Origin: an uncultured Acetatifactor sp. | Lineage (GTDB): Bacteria > Bacillota > Clostridia > Lachnospirales > Lachnospiraceae | Assembly: GCA_934436435.1 (NCBI GenBank) | Contig: CAKSAN010000006.1 | Span: 1-64,000, forward strand | Length of the DNA stretch: 64,000 bases | Reading direction: 5' to 3' | Part shown: positions 49,842 to 58,949 of the stretch, one piece after another | Numbering within the stretch: position 1 is the first letter of the stretch | Layout of the letters: each line of letters begins with the position of its first letter | Notes under the pieces: model-generated | What the model was told of the DNA's origin: nothing | The model's input: only the letters and a program-made list of their open reading frames with translations | The model's database searches: none | Position numbers and translations under genes: made by a program

Positions 49842-51689
49842 ATGTTTGAAATTAGTATTTGTTTGGATCATATTATTTTAAGGATAAGTACATTAACTAA
49901 GTTAAGACGAGCAGAACACCACAAAAAAAACAGTGCTATCCTTTTTATCACTAAGTTTCCACCAGTGATAGGTGGAGTTGCGACCTTAGAGTATTGGAGA
50001 GCATATACATTAGCAAGGTTAGGATATACTGTTTTAGTCGTTACAAACTGTATAGAAGATATTAATGGTTTTTCAAGTCAGGTAGCATCAAAGGATATAG
50101 TATCCTTTTTAGATAATTCTATTGAGACTGGGAAAGTAAAGATTTTTTATACTACTAAGGCATATATGGAGAATGGTTTAATTAAAAGAAACCATCAACA
50201 TATACCTTTTAATGATACATCGACAAGCAAACTATACAGCATAGCCAAATCCGTAATAGAAAAGTATAATCCAGATGTTATTTATAGTGGATATTTGGAA
50301 CCATATGGTTTGGTATCATATTTGTTGGCTGAAAAATACAAAAAACCCTATGTAATAGGGTTCGCTGGGAGTGATTTTAACAGATTATTGACCATCCCAG
50401 AACTGAATAATATTTATAGCTCTGTATTAAGAAATGCTACATATGTTTGCGCAACATGGAATAAGGCTGAGAGATTAATTAATATGGGTGTTAAAGCATC
50501 AAAAATTACGTATGTGCCCCAACCAATAATATTTCCTGATAAATATTATTGCAATACTAATCAATATCGTGGCTTTTCGGTAGGAATTTATGGAAAATGT
50601 GGAAGACATAAAAGGACAGAGATGATTTTGGAGGCAATAGGTAGTGTGAGTGGAATTGTTGTAAATTGCATAACAATGCCAGCTAATGAAATGCATTTAA
50701 AATGTGATATAGAAAAGTACTGTTCACAAAGTAATATTGTTTATTTTGAGGCAACTACTCCAAATGCTATGAGTAAATTTTTAAATTGCAATCAAATAAT
50801 GTTTTTCTTTGATGAAGAGTTTGACGTTACAGATCATGCACCAATTGCGCCAATAGAAGCAGGACTTTGTGGCGTATGTGTGGTGTTTTCGAAGAACTTA
50901 TACAGTACTATGATAGAATTTGGATTTAAAGAAAATATCAATTGCATAGTATTGAAGGAATGTAATACAAATAATATTACTAAACTTTTAAAAGATCTGA
51001 TAAGAAACAAACAGAAATACATTAAGATCGGATGTAATGCGGCTACTTCATTAAAAGAACATGTAAATAATTACATTAGTGAATATCAGAACATATTTAA
51101 TTATATCATAATGGATGACCCTGGCAATAACTTTGTGGATGAATTAATGATGTTATATCTTTATTATAAATATACTATAGTGTTGATGGGGGAACAAAAG
51201 GTCTTAAATTTATATAATAAACTAAATGAACGTCTAATTAATAAAGATCATAAGATGAGGAATATTTGGTTATTGGCAGATGAAATACAAAGCAAATTGA
51301 TTAATGATAATATTTCCCTAATTTACCAAGAAATTATTTTTGTCGAAATAGTTAAAATGAAATTATATTATGAACAGATGAAACGTAATAAGTTATATCT
51401 TAATTGCTTATCATCAGAACAATACACGAAATTTTATAGTATGACTACTGTGACATTAAAGAGTAATGCCATTGATATTCTTAGAAATATAAGGGTAACA
51501 GAGATTAGTTTATGCGGGGAGCATATGATATATGTTTTGTGTAAAAGTACTTATGAAATAGTAATTTTCCCAGAGTATAATCCATATGCAGAATTTTTAT
51601 TTAATTTTGAGAATCTTAATAGTGAAGAGCTACACCAAAAAGAAAACTATATTTCATTGGCAATAAGTGAAGGTTTAATTTTTAGATAA
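49842..51689 (+). CDS. Glycosyltransferase (GT4-like) with long C-terminal extension
   Basis: Transfers sugar from a nucleotide donor. SAILFITKFPPVIGGVATLEYWRAYTLARLGY is split over residues 31-62 and gives the GT-B acceptor domain; YVIGFAGSDFNRLL, YVPQPIIFP and GIYGKCGRHKRTEMILEA mark the linker and donor domain; APIAPIEAGLCG is the donor-side motif. The C-terminal 190 residues (after 425) are unrelated and unknown. Target could be a phosphorylated serine or the small-molecule part; inference only. Confidence 0.82.
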   Translation: MFEISICLDHIILRISTLTKLRRAEHHKKNSAILFITKFPPVIGGVATLEYWRAYTLARLGYTVLVVTNCIEDINGFSSQVASKDIVSFLDNSIETGKVKIFYTTKAYMENGLIKRNHQHIPFNDTSTSKLYSIAKSVIEKYNPDVIYSGYLEPYGLVSYLLAEKYKKPYVIGFAGSDFNRLLTIPELNNIYSSVLRNATYVCATWNKAERLINMGVKASKITYVPQPIIFPDKYYCNTNQYRGFSVGIYGKCGRHKRTEMILEAIGSVSGIVVNCITMPANEMHLKCDIEKYCSQSNIVYFEATTPNAMSKFLNCNQIMFFFDEEFDVTDHAPIAPIEAGLCGVCVVFSKNLYSTMIEFGFKENINCIVLKECNTNNITKLLKDLIRNKQKYIKIGCNAATSLKEHVNNYISEYQNIFNYIIMDDPGNNFVDELMMLYLYYKYTIVLMGEQKVLNLYNKLNERLINKDHKMRNIWLLADEIQSKLINDNISLIYQEIIFVEIVKMKLYYEQMKRNKLYLNCLSSEQYTKFYSMTTVTLKSNAIDILRNIRVTEISLCGEHMIYVLCKSTYEIVIFPEYNPYAEFLFNFENLNSEELHQKENYISLAISEGLIFR

Positions 51690-51752
51690 TCATATACATT
51701 AAAATTTATAAGGAGAAAATGTACTCCAAAAGGTACATATTATGAACATGGC

Positions 51753-53264
51753 ATGAATACATTAATAAGTTTTTTAAAAAAATGGGCATCTATTTGTCCG
51801 GAACGTTTAGCTGTAACAGATGAAAAAATAACATTTACATATAAAGAATTAAGACAAGTTGTCGCAAAACTCCAAAAAGCATATTTGAAAGTAGGTATCA
51901 GTAAGGGGGATATCGTTGGAGTATCGCATATTAATGGCTGTTTTTTGGTGGCTAATTATCTTGCGTTATTTGGTCTTGGCGTTTCGGTTATTCCATTTCC
52001 TGATGAGGGAGAAGTACAAGAGTACCTTAAAATTTTTGAAGAAATAGTTCCTAAATGTGTAATTTACAGTAAAAGTACAAGTGTAATATGTGAAGGAGTA
52101 CGTAAAAAAATTTCTTTTGAAGATAACGAAAAAATTGTTAATTATGTAGTGGAAGGTAAGGAGATATATGAAAAAATAAGAAAGGTAAACACAAGTGAAA
52201 ATATAGTATTTAAATACATTCCACTTGCAATGTCTAAATCAGATAGTGATTTATATGATTTAGAAGGAGGTAAACAATATTGGAATATAACATCAGGATC
52301 GACAGGAAGAATTAAAATTGCAAATGTTAGTACTTCTAAAATAGTATTAAATGCTATTGCTTCGAATCGTTGCTTTCCATTAACATTGGAGGACAATTAT
52401 TGCTGTATGTTTTCAACAGGAATGCATCCGCACGAATTATTTACCCGACCACTAGTTGCTGGTAGTGGAAATGTTTTGCTGCGTTCAAATAGTGTAGTTC
52501 GATTGGATAGATATATAGCTGAAAAAAGAATTACACAAATAGTAGCTGTACCAGCCATATATAAAACTTTATTACAAATGACACTGAAGAAAGAAAATTG
52601 GAAAAACATAAAATATTTATTAAGCGGAGGAGAGGTCACCAATTATTACATAAGAAAAAAATTTTATGAAGTGACAGGGAAAAAAATTACACCTGTATGG
52701 GGAAGCACAGAGACATCTGGGTTGACTTTTTTTGTCCCAGAAGAACTATTGTTACAAGAAGATAATTATATAGGAATTCATTTACCAGAATATCAAGTAA
52801 GAATAGATGAAAAAACAGGCAGATTACAGATAAAGGGTTTGGCGTGTTTTGATGGATATTGTAATGTTGATAATGCGAGATATTTTACGGAGGATGGTTA
52901 TTATATATCAGATGATCTAGTAATATGCAATGAATGTGGAGTTTATCAATATCAAGGAAGAATAGATGATATTGTTAAAATTAAAGGTAAAAAAAGAAAT
53001 TTATCTTTATTGAAGAAAGAATTGGGGAAATTAGATGGGGTGGTATGTATTGAAGTAATATGTACAGAAATAGAAAATGAGAGGGTATTAGGAATTTTTT
53101 GCGTTATGAGAGGAGAAAAAAGAATAAGTCAAGCAATGATTAATAAACAAATTAATGGAGATATTCCATACAAACTTATGTACTTAAAAACAATGCCGCT
53201 ATTACCATCAAAAAAAACTGATAGAAAAAAATTAGAACTAATGTTAAAAAATGCGTTCAAATAA
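51753..53264 (+). CDS. Stand-alone adenylation enzyme (AMP-binding)
   Basis: Activates an acid with ATP and loads a carrier protein. Core motifs: WNITSGSTGRIKIANVS (A3, P-loop), YLLSGGEVTN, PVWGSTETSG (A5), YYISDDLVICNECG (A7) and YQGRIDDIVKIKGKK (A8 hinge). The final lysine motif reads PSKKTDRKKLE. Length 503 is normal. No condensation or thiolation domain is fused. An eight-codon ORF (starting ATG 51719) lies just upstream, behind AAGGAG, and the real start lacks its own strong site. The next gene is a carrier protein. Confidence 0.9.
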   Translation: MNTLISFLKKWASICPERLAVTDEKITFTYKELRQVVAKLQKAYLKVGISKGDIVGVSHINGCFLVANYLALFGLGVSVIPFPDEGEVQEYLKIFEEIVPKCVIYSKSTSVICEGVRKKISFEDNEKIVNYVVEGKEIYEKIRKVNTSENIVFKYIPLAMSKSDSDLYDLEGGKQYWNITSGSTGRIKIANVSTSKIVLNAIASNRCFPLTLEDNYCCMFSTGMHPHELFTRPLVAGSGNVLLRSNSVVRLDRYIAEKRITQIVAVPAIYKTLLQMTLKKENWKNIKYLLSGGEVTNYYIRKKFYEVTGKKITPVWGSTETSGLTFFVPEELLLQEDNYIGIHLPEYQVRIDEKTGRLQIKGLACFDGYCNVDNARYFTEDGYYISDDLVICNECGVYQYQGRIDDIVKIKGKKRNLSLLKKELGKLDGVVCIEVICTEIENERVLGIFCVMRGEKRISQAMINKQINGDIPYKLMYLKTMPLLPSKKTDRKKLELMLKNAFK

Positions 53265-53289
53265 TTATAAAAGCATAAGGTGAAAATAT

Positions 53290-53529
53290 ATGAGTGAGAA
53301 AAAGTTAGAAAAATTAGATTTGTTATTGGAAAAAAAAACCGGATTAAAAAAGGGGGATAATTTTGAAATTACATTCAGGCAGATAGGAATAGATAGTTTG
53401 CAGATTATAGCATTAGTTAGTACGATAGAGGAAGAATTGGACATACAATTTTCTATTGACGACTTGGATCAAATAGATAGCATAAAAAATTTATATGATT
53501 GCATATGTACAAAATTATTGGAGAGTTGA
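53290..53529 (+). CDS. Acyl/peptidyl carrier protein 2
   Basis: A 79-residue carrier protein. The modified serine is S36 in RQIGIDSLQIIALVSTIEE; IQFSIDDLDQIDSI is the following segment. It starts 25 nt after the adenylation gene, which makes it the natural partner of that enzyme. No ribosome site better than GGTGAAAA is visible. Confidence 0.9.
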   Translation: MSEKKLEKLDLLLEKKTGLKKGDNFEITFRQIGIDSLQIIALVSTIEEELDIQFSIDDLDQIDSIKNLYDCICTKLLES

Positions 53530-53533
53530 GCTT

Positions 53534-54382
53534 ATGGTAAAGTATGACTATAGAATTGCGCAGGAGAAGGATATAATTTTATTGGAAAGTATTGGAATAA
53601 CATTTCACTATATTAAAAGTGTAAAAACGGAGCTGATAGGAGAATACACATCCCATTTTCTGTGGATTCTTATGGAAAAGGAAGGATTTCTTGCTGGGTA
53701 TGCGCGTTGTAAAAAAATTCATAATTGGTGGATAATGGAGGGACTATATATAGATGATAAGACTAATGATATTTGGGCCGCTTACAAGTTAACTCAATAT
53801 ACGATTGAATATTTAAGAGAAAATGGAAAGTTCGGCATACTTTCTTGGACCGATTCCCCTCTATCAGGAAAAGCTAATATATTTTTGAAAAATAATTTTA
53901 TTATATATCCTAAAGAGATATATCGATTTATTCTTTATCGAAAATCAATTCTAAATTTAATGTCATTAAGTTCAAAAAAAATAGAAAAGTGGGAAATTGC
54001 AAACTATTCTGATTTTGATCAGATAATTAGTTTATCTAGATATGCAAATAGTTTTGTGGATAATATTGTATTCTCGAATGATGACAAAATGACAAAATGG
54101 ATGATTTATAAAGAAAGTAATATGGTTTTGGCAGCAATATGTTGGTGGAAGCATGATGACTTATTAGATATTCATTATACATTGTCATCGGAAGAATCAT
54201 TTGATTGTATAGATGGAATAATAAAACTGTTACAGCTAGAATATAACAGTTCATTATCATTGGTTAAGATTAATTTAGAATCAAACCGATTTAGTAGCTT
54301 ATTTAAATTATTGAGAACACAGCCGTGCACATATGGCAGTGGCTATATAAATTATCTACTTAAGCAGGAAGTTCAATTTTGA
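53534..54382 (+). CDS. GNAT-like acyltransferase
   Basis: A 282-residue protein in two halves. The first (YRIAQEKDIILLESIG, FLAGYARCKKIHNWWIMEGLYI, KLTQYTIEYLRENGKF) follows the GNAT order including a beta-bulge before the CoA loop. The second (EIANYSDFDQIISLS, NMVLAAICWWKHDDLLDIHYT) echoes it and may be a second, degenerate GNAT fold. It may acylate an amine of the product, or move an acyl group from a carrier protein. It begins four bases after the carrier stop. Confidence 0.65.
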   Translation: MVKYDYRIAQEKDIILLESIGITFHYIKSVKTELIGEYTSHFLWILMEKEGFLAGYARCKKIHNWWIMEGLYIDDKTNDIWAAYKLTQYTIEYLRENGKFGILSWTDSPLSGKANIFLKNNFIIYPKEIYRFILYRKSILNLMSLSSKKIEKWEIANYSDFDQIISLSRYANSFVDNIVFSNDDKMTKWMIYKESNMVLAAICWWKHDDLLDIHYTLSSEESFDCIDGIIKLLQLEYNSSLSLVKINLESNRFSSLFKLLRTQPCTYGSGYINYLLKQEVQF

Positions 54383-54401
54383 GGAAAGGAATAGCAGGAC
54401 A

Positions 54402-55385
54402 ATGAGAAATCAAATGGAAAGTGTCAGGAATCTAATGAACGGATATAAGTTTTCATACGTATTAATTGCTTCCGTAAGGGTTGGCATATTTGATGCATTA
54501 TTGAAAGGGTATAATACATGTGAAAAAATAGAAGAACTGTTAAAAATAAAACGAGAAAGAATCGAATTGCTATTAAATGCATTGGTTGCTCTGGGACTGG
54601 TAGAAAAAGAATCCATTTATTACTCATTGACCAATTATAAGGATATATTTTCAAGAGACTCCGTACACTCACAAGTGGGTTACATTAATTATGCACTGAA
54701 TATGACAGAAAAATGGCGGAATTTAGAAAAAGTGTTGCTTGATGATGCCAAGGACTATAACTATCAGAATGTGGATAGTAGAGAGGAAAATGAAGTAGAA
54801 ACGTTTTTGCAAGCAATGAATACAAATGCTGTTTCTCAAGCGATATATTTAGTAAGAAACTATAATTTTGAAAATAATTATATTTTGGACATAGGGGCAG
54901 GATATGGGACACATTCAATTATTATTGCTAAGGAATTTTCAAGTGTAAGAGTACGAGCATTTGATTTTCCCATGGTAACAAAAATTCTTGCTAAAAATAT
55001 AAAGCATGAAAGATTGGAAGAAAGAATACAGATTACTGAGGGGGATTATAGGATAAATTTACCCAATGAGGATTATGATGCAATTTTTCTGTTTGCAATA
55101 ATTCATCAAGATGAGGAAGAAGAAATTAATCATTTATTGGATAGAATATATAAAAGGCTTAGATGTGGAGGTAAAATATACTTAATTAGTTATTTCCTAG
55201 AAGATAATAAAGTAGAACCATTATTTTCAGTTATGTTTGGAATTGAAATGTTAGTGCGGTATGGAAAAGGAAAAGTATATACACACTCGGAAATGAGGAC
55301 TATTTTTGCAAATCATGGTTTTTCAGATGTTATAAGAGATGATAATATACCGGGACCAGCTACATTATATATAGCAAAAAAATGA
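54402..55385 (+). CDS. SAM-dependent O-methyltransferase
   Basis: Resembles the O-methyltransferase group (Methyltransf_2). The N-terminal winged-helix dimerisation region reads SVRVGIFDALLKGYNTCEKI and KRERIELLLNALVALGLVEKE. The SAM site is ILDIGAGYGTHSIIIAKEF, followed by VRAFDFP and ITEGDYRINLP, and IIHQDEEEEINHLL includes the usual active-site His region. Length 327 is normal. It is 19 nt behind the GNAT gene and is the last enzyme before a 420-nt gap. Confidence 0.9.
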   Translation: MRNQMESVRNLMNGYKFSYVLIASVRVGIFDALLKGYNTCEKIEELLKIKRERIELLLNALVALGLVEKESIYYSLTNYKDIFSRDSVHSQVGYINYALNMTEKWRNLEKVLLDDAKDYNYQNVDSREENEVETFLQAMNTNAVSQAIYLVRNYNFENNYILDIGAGYGTHSIIIAKEFSSVRVRAFDFPMVTKILAKNIKHERLEERIQITEGDYRINLPNEDYDAIFLFAIIHQDEEEEINHLLDRIYKRLRCGGKIYLISYFLEDNKVEPLFSVMFGIEMLVRYGKGKVYTHSEMRTIFANHGFSDVIRDDNIPGPATLYIAKK

Positions 55386-55808
55386 AACGTTCATATATAA
55401 AATTTGAATTAGTAATTGTGGTATACTAAAAACTTCCAATGCAATGAACCTTTAAAAGTGGTTGATATATGGATCAATATACGAAGCGCAAAAGCAGTAC
55501 TTGAAAAATATCATTTTATAACATTAGATAAAATTAACTGGCAATGGATAGTTGAAAATGGTATCTGTGAATAGAGGTATTATTTGTGATAAAGTTGCAT
55601 TCAAAAAGAAATTTATGATCAAATGGATTTATTAGATTAGTTTTCTGATAAAAAATTATTTTGTATGCAATAACAGTTTGGATGAATAAGAAAACAATGG
55701 AATAAGGTTCGTTTGAGCATGAAAAACATAGATAAGGAAATACTGGTAGGGGTGAAGCATGCGCTTTAGAAAAAGTGTAAAAATAGGATACAGAACGAGG
55801 GAATAATA
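55386..55808. other. Gap with gene fragments between methyltransferase and last cluster gene
   Basis: No intact gene is seen. A short in-frame piece (KVVDIWINIRS then AKAVLEKYHFITLDKI) near 55455-55575 looks like the decayed end of an unidentified gene. The short ORF at 55759-55806 encodes MRFRKSVKIGYRTRE and resembles the first residues of a DUF4236 protein, then stops. These suggest past insertions into the cluster. Confidence 0.4.
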
Positions 55809-56885
55809 ATGAAAGAAAGAATCATCTTAAATATTCAAAAACCAATAATGAAAACATGGTCATCGGAAAGTCAATTGATGTCCATGATTTTATCGCAAGA
55901 TAGTGCAATGAGTTGGATTTTTAATAATTATATAAATCTATTGGGTTATCATATTCCAAATAAAAATCAAAATCTAATAGCATTTGTGCCAAAACATAAT
56001 CCAATGGAAACAGAAGTACCTTTGAATGCATGGACAAGTTGCCCCTTTTTGGAGATGCACAAAGTTTCTGCTGCTTATATTGAAAAAATAAATATTTTTG
56101 AATATATTTTTCATGCAATTGAGGAAGGATATTATATTTATCTAAATTTATGCCAAGACTATTTAAAGACTAGGTTAAAAACAAAAGTCCATAAGACATT
56201 TATTTATGGATTTGATAAAAATGCCAGAGTTTTTTACGCAGCAGATCATTATAATATTTTAAAATATTCTTTAGCAGAAATAAGTTTTGATGAATTCAGA
56301 AATGCATATGATGCAGCATATATTGATAAAGCCAAGATGCTAGTTGATCAATTATATGATATGCATTTTATTGTGATAGCAAAACCTAAACCATTTGCTT
56401 ATAAGTTTAACCTGGAGTGGTTTAAAATACAATTAGAAGATTATTTAAATTCAACCTATAGTTTGGATTGCGTAGTACCATTGACAGTAGGAGAAAATAT
56501 TACCATGTACTATGGAATTAGTACATATGATTTACTATGTAAATATATGAATGATATTTTGGAAAACAAAAAAAATATCAATAGAGATTGGAGAATTTTT
56601 ACATTAATATGTGACCATAAAAATTTATTGGTAAGTCGAGTAGAGTATTTTTTGAAAAAAAGAATATTCACGTATACAAAAGTAGATATTGAAGAATACG
56701 AGGAATTATATCATATGGCAGAACTAATGTTAAATCTTTTTTTGAAATATTTGGTTATAGGAGAAGATGAGCAGCTAATAAAAATAAAGGATATTGGTAC
56801 AAATATGAAAACTAAAGAACAAAAATTATTAGAACATATGCTGCATGAAATAAATAATCATTTGTGTACTCAAAGTGGTATTTGA
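55809..56885 (+). CDS. Possible BtrH-like acyltransferase
   Basis: A 358-residue protein, family uncertain. The layout of the first half (GYYIYLNLCQDYLKTR with a Cys, VHKTFIYGFDKNARVFYAADHY, LAEISFDEFRNAYDAAY) resembles BtrH_N-type proteins, which move a carrier-bound acyl group onto an amine in butirosin formation and recur near NRPS genes. The second half (from about 215) is helical with no named family. The presence of two carriers and an adenylation enzyme fits an acyl-transfer role. It ends the cluster at the boundary of a decayed region. Confidence 0.5.
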   Translation: MKERIILNIQKPIMKTWSSESQLMSMILSQDSAMSWIFNNYINLLGYHIPNKNQNLIAFVPKHNPMETEVPLNAWTSCPFLEMHKVSAAYIEKINIFEYIFHAIEEGYYIYLNLCQDYLKTRLKTKVHKTFIYGFDKNARVFYAADHYNILKYSLAEISFDEFRNAYDAAYIDKAKMLVDQLYDMHFIVIAKPKPFAYKFNLEWFKIQLEDYLNSTYSLDCVVPLTVGENITMYYGISTYDLLCKYMNDILENKKNINRDWRIFTLICDHKNLLVSRVEYFLKKRIFTYTKVDIEEYEELYHMAELMLNLFLKYLVIGEDEQLIKIKDIGTNMKTKEQKLLEHMLHEINNHLCTQSGI

Positions 56886-58860
56886 GGATCATGTCATGCC
56901 GATTAAAATTTCCTCCAACTCTACAAGCAGTTGAAAGTAGGTTTCGTGTCTTAGTCAAAAATCAGTGAAGAGATTGCAAGACTTGCAGGAGAACTGATTT
57001 GATTTTTTATGGTGGGACTGAATCATCTAAACTTAAAAGGTCGGGAAGTAACACTTTGAAAGTTCATATGATTTGGGATAAAACATAGATTTTTATGCTT
57101 CATATTAGGACAGCTTCTTTTTGCTGCACAGTTTCTTTGATATTGTAGGCTGTCAATGTTTGTATAGGATGCCTCAGAAAAATTTCAACATTTTGAAAAC
57201 TTTATATTTCCTATGGCATATAACTTCATATCGCTATATGGGCATAGCTGGAATGACGGAATCTGTAGGGCAGTCAACTCGCGATTCTTTGAATTTTTGG
57301 GTATAATAAGAACAATTTAAGGAGCAGGAGAATATACACTGGAAGAAGAGCAAACCGAATAACTGTAGTCGTGAAGAATAAACCAACTTCGTTCTTATGT
57401 GTAAATATCAAATTTTACGCCTGTCACTAAATTTATCGCCGTTAATACCTTTAAATATTTTTCCCGATGGATGACGAAATGCAATTCCTGTCTGGTTCTA
57501 GATTTCGGGGGGAGTGTACACTCTGTCACCTGCTATGTTTGTCCGCGCAAAGAAACCCTCAACTAACGGCCTTATCCTTAGTCTGCCGCGGTGTAAGGGG
57601 ATTGTTGCTGAAAGTTTCTTGCGTGTACCCAAGAGTTTGCGCTTATCACTATCGGCAGTCTTTTATCTGGCAAATGATACTGCTCTAAACTGTTCGTGAC
57701 CAGAATTTCTTTGTGGTTTCAGTAAAACTCCAGTGACTTTTCGTAATCCTGATTTTGTTGGTATTTGTAGAGCACCACAGGATGCATTTACTGTGCGGAG
57801 GGTCACTGTTACCAATCGCCTGTGCTGGTGTTTTCGTTCGACTGCGTTATTGACAGGAACAGCAGTTCCTGCCTCATGCGTTCCGCAAATGGTGTGAAGT
57901 ATTTCACAGAGCATTGTATGATCCAGTTCGACATGGTTTATTTGGAGATATTTACACTATTTCGCTGCCCCCTGCTAGACCCTGTGCAGTGAAGTGGAGT
58001 TCACATATTTTACATTCAGAATGGAAGCAGGGAAGGAATAACGATACTTTTTCGGAGAAGATACTCCGGTCGCTTCCTGTGCAGAAACTCGCTCTGATTA
58101 TTTCCAACGGTTCCAATATAAACTTCTATAGTATGGACTACTGATTTATTACGCAGGTTTTGCCACATCAAAGAAAAAGACTGACACTGCCGAATGGTAT
58201 TTTTCAATTAGACCTGCGGACAGTGTGAGTAAATTGATCCACGTGCTTTAGACTTCTCTAAAAATAATATTTTTTTGTGACTTTTAGAGTGTGGCATAAA
58301 AACTAATAAGCCACGGCACAGGACTTGATGTTTACGTCTATGATACAGCGGCAACTGACCTAGATGAAAGATGAGACATACAAATGGTTGAGTCTTGAAC
58401 CGAGCAAACGCTGATTAACGCATCACAAGACCGGCGCAAATTGCACATTAGAGTATGAAAAGTAAAGGGGGCAAAGATTAAAACTGAATATTCTTGCGTC
58501 AAGAAACCATGATTCCGGCGTAGTAGAAACCAACATTCCGGACACGGGAACCACCTTTGATTGACTTGATTACCATTAATAAGAAATCTCACCAATGTCA
58601 AGCCCGGAGCCGTTTTGCGGGGCGTCAGCCGGCTTTACATTGGTGAGATTTCTTGTATTCTATATACTTGCCAATTGGTTTCCTAATCACCGGACAGCAA
58701 GGACATTCAAGTCGGAATATTCAATTAAAACATCAAAACAATATAATAAATTTCATATTTTGTGGTCAATTAACAGTCATATTGAGGAACAGTTTTGATT
58801 CTTACTGTATGGCTGTTTTCGTGTAAATATAATAATTGTGCTATAAAAGTGGTATATTAT
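56886..58860. other. Two kilobases of decayed sequence
   Basis: No gene that I can support. The frames present are short, on both strands, without ribosome sites. Base composition changes abruptly several times (57450-58000 is more GC-rich), suggesting a patchwork of degenerate insertions. Phrases such as RSANGVKYFTEHCM and AEWYFSIRPADSVSKLI occur in the plus frames between stop codons but I cannot assign them. It separates the biosynthetic cluster from the Agr-type locus. Confidence 0.55.
58581..58654. repeat. Perfect 18-bp inverted repeat
   Basis: AAGAAATCTCACCAATGT (58581-58598) and ACATTGGTGAGATTTCTT (58637-58654) are exact complements, with inner AAGCC/GGCTT pairing near the arms. The 74-nt unit could be a very stable terminator or the remnant of a small mobile repeat. 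Confidence 0.75.
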
Positions 58861-58883
58861 ACATCATAGTCTTATAACGGTGC

Positions 58884-58949
58884 AAAATAGGTAAATAGTA
58901 TAACTTAAAATAGGTAAATAGAATTATAGTTCAAAGGAAAATTACCTAT
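58884..58949 (+). promoter_or_regulatory. Operator repeats before the XRE regulator
   Basis: AAAATAGGTAAATAG occurs at 58884-58898 and again at 58907-58921, 23 bp apart, so the copies lie on the same face of the helix. A third, inverted partial copy (ATTACCTAT at 58941-58949) overlaps the start codon of the regulator. TATAAC at 58899-58904 lies between the direct copies. This is a strong picture of autoregulation by the XRE protein. Confidence 0.65.

Noticed and set aside
38705..56885. Lasso peptide cluster
   Set aside because: The kinase, nucleotidyltransferase and S26-like genes recall lasso clusters, but there is no asparagine-synthetase-like cyclase, no B1/B2 protease pair and no lasso-like precursor core.
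38705..56885. Lanthipeptide or thiopeptide cluster
   Set aside because: No LanB, LanC, LanM or YcaO gene exists in the run, and the precursor tail is too short for several rings.
57467..58144. Short plus-strand ORFs in the decayed region
   Set aside because: No ribosome sites, no recognisable domains, and the frames are broken by stop codons every 60-75 codons.
58338..58601. Minus-strand 87-codon ORF
   Set aside because: Looks protein-like in parts (PECWFLLRRNHGF), but has no ribosome site and starts inside the inverted repeat; I could not link it to a family.
58595..58798. 67-codon ORF after the inverted repeat
   Set aside because: It starts inside the hairpin and encodes no recognisable domain.
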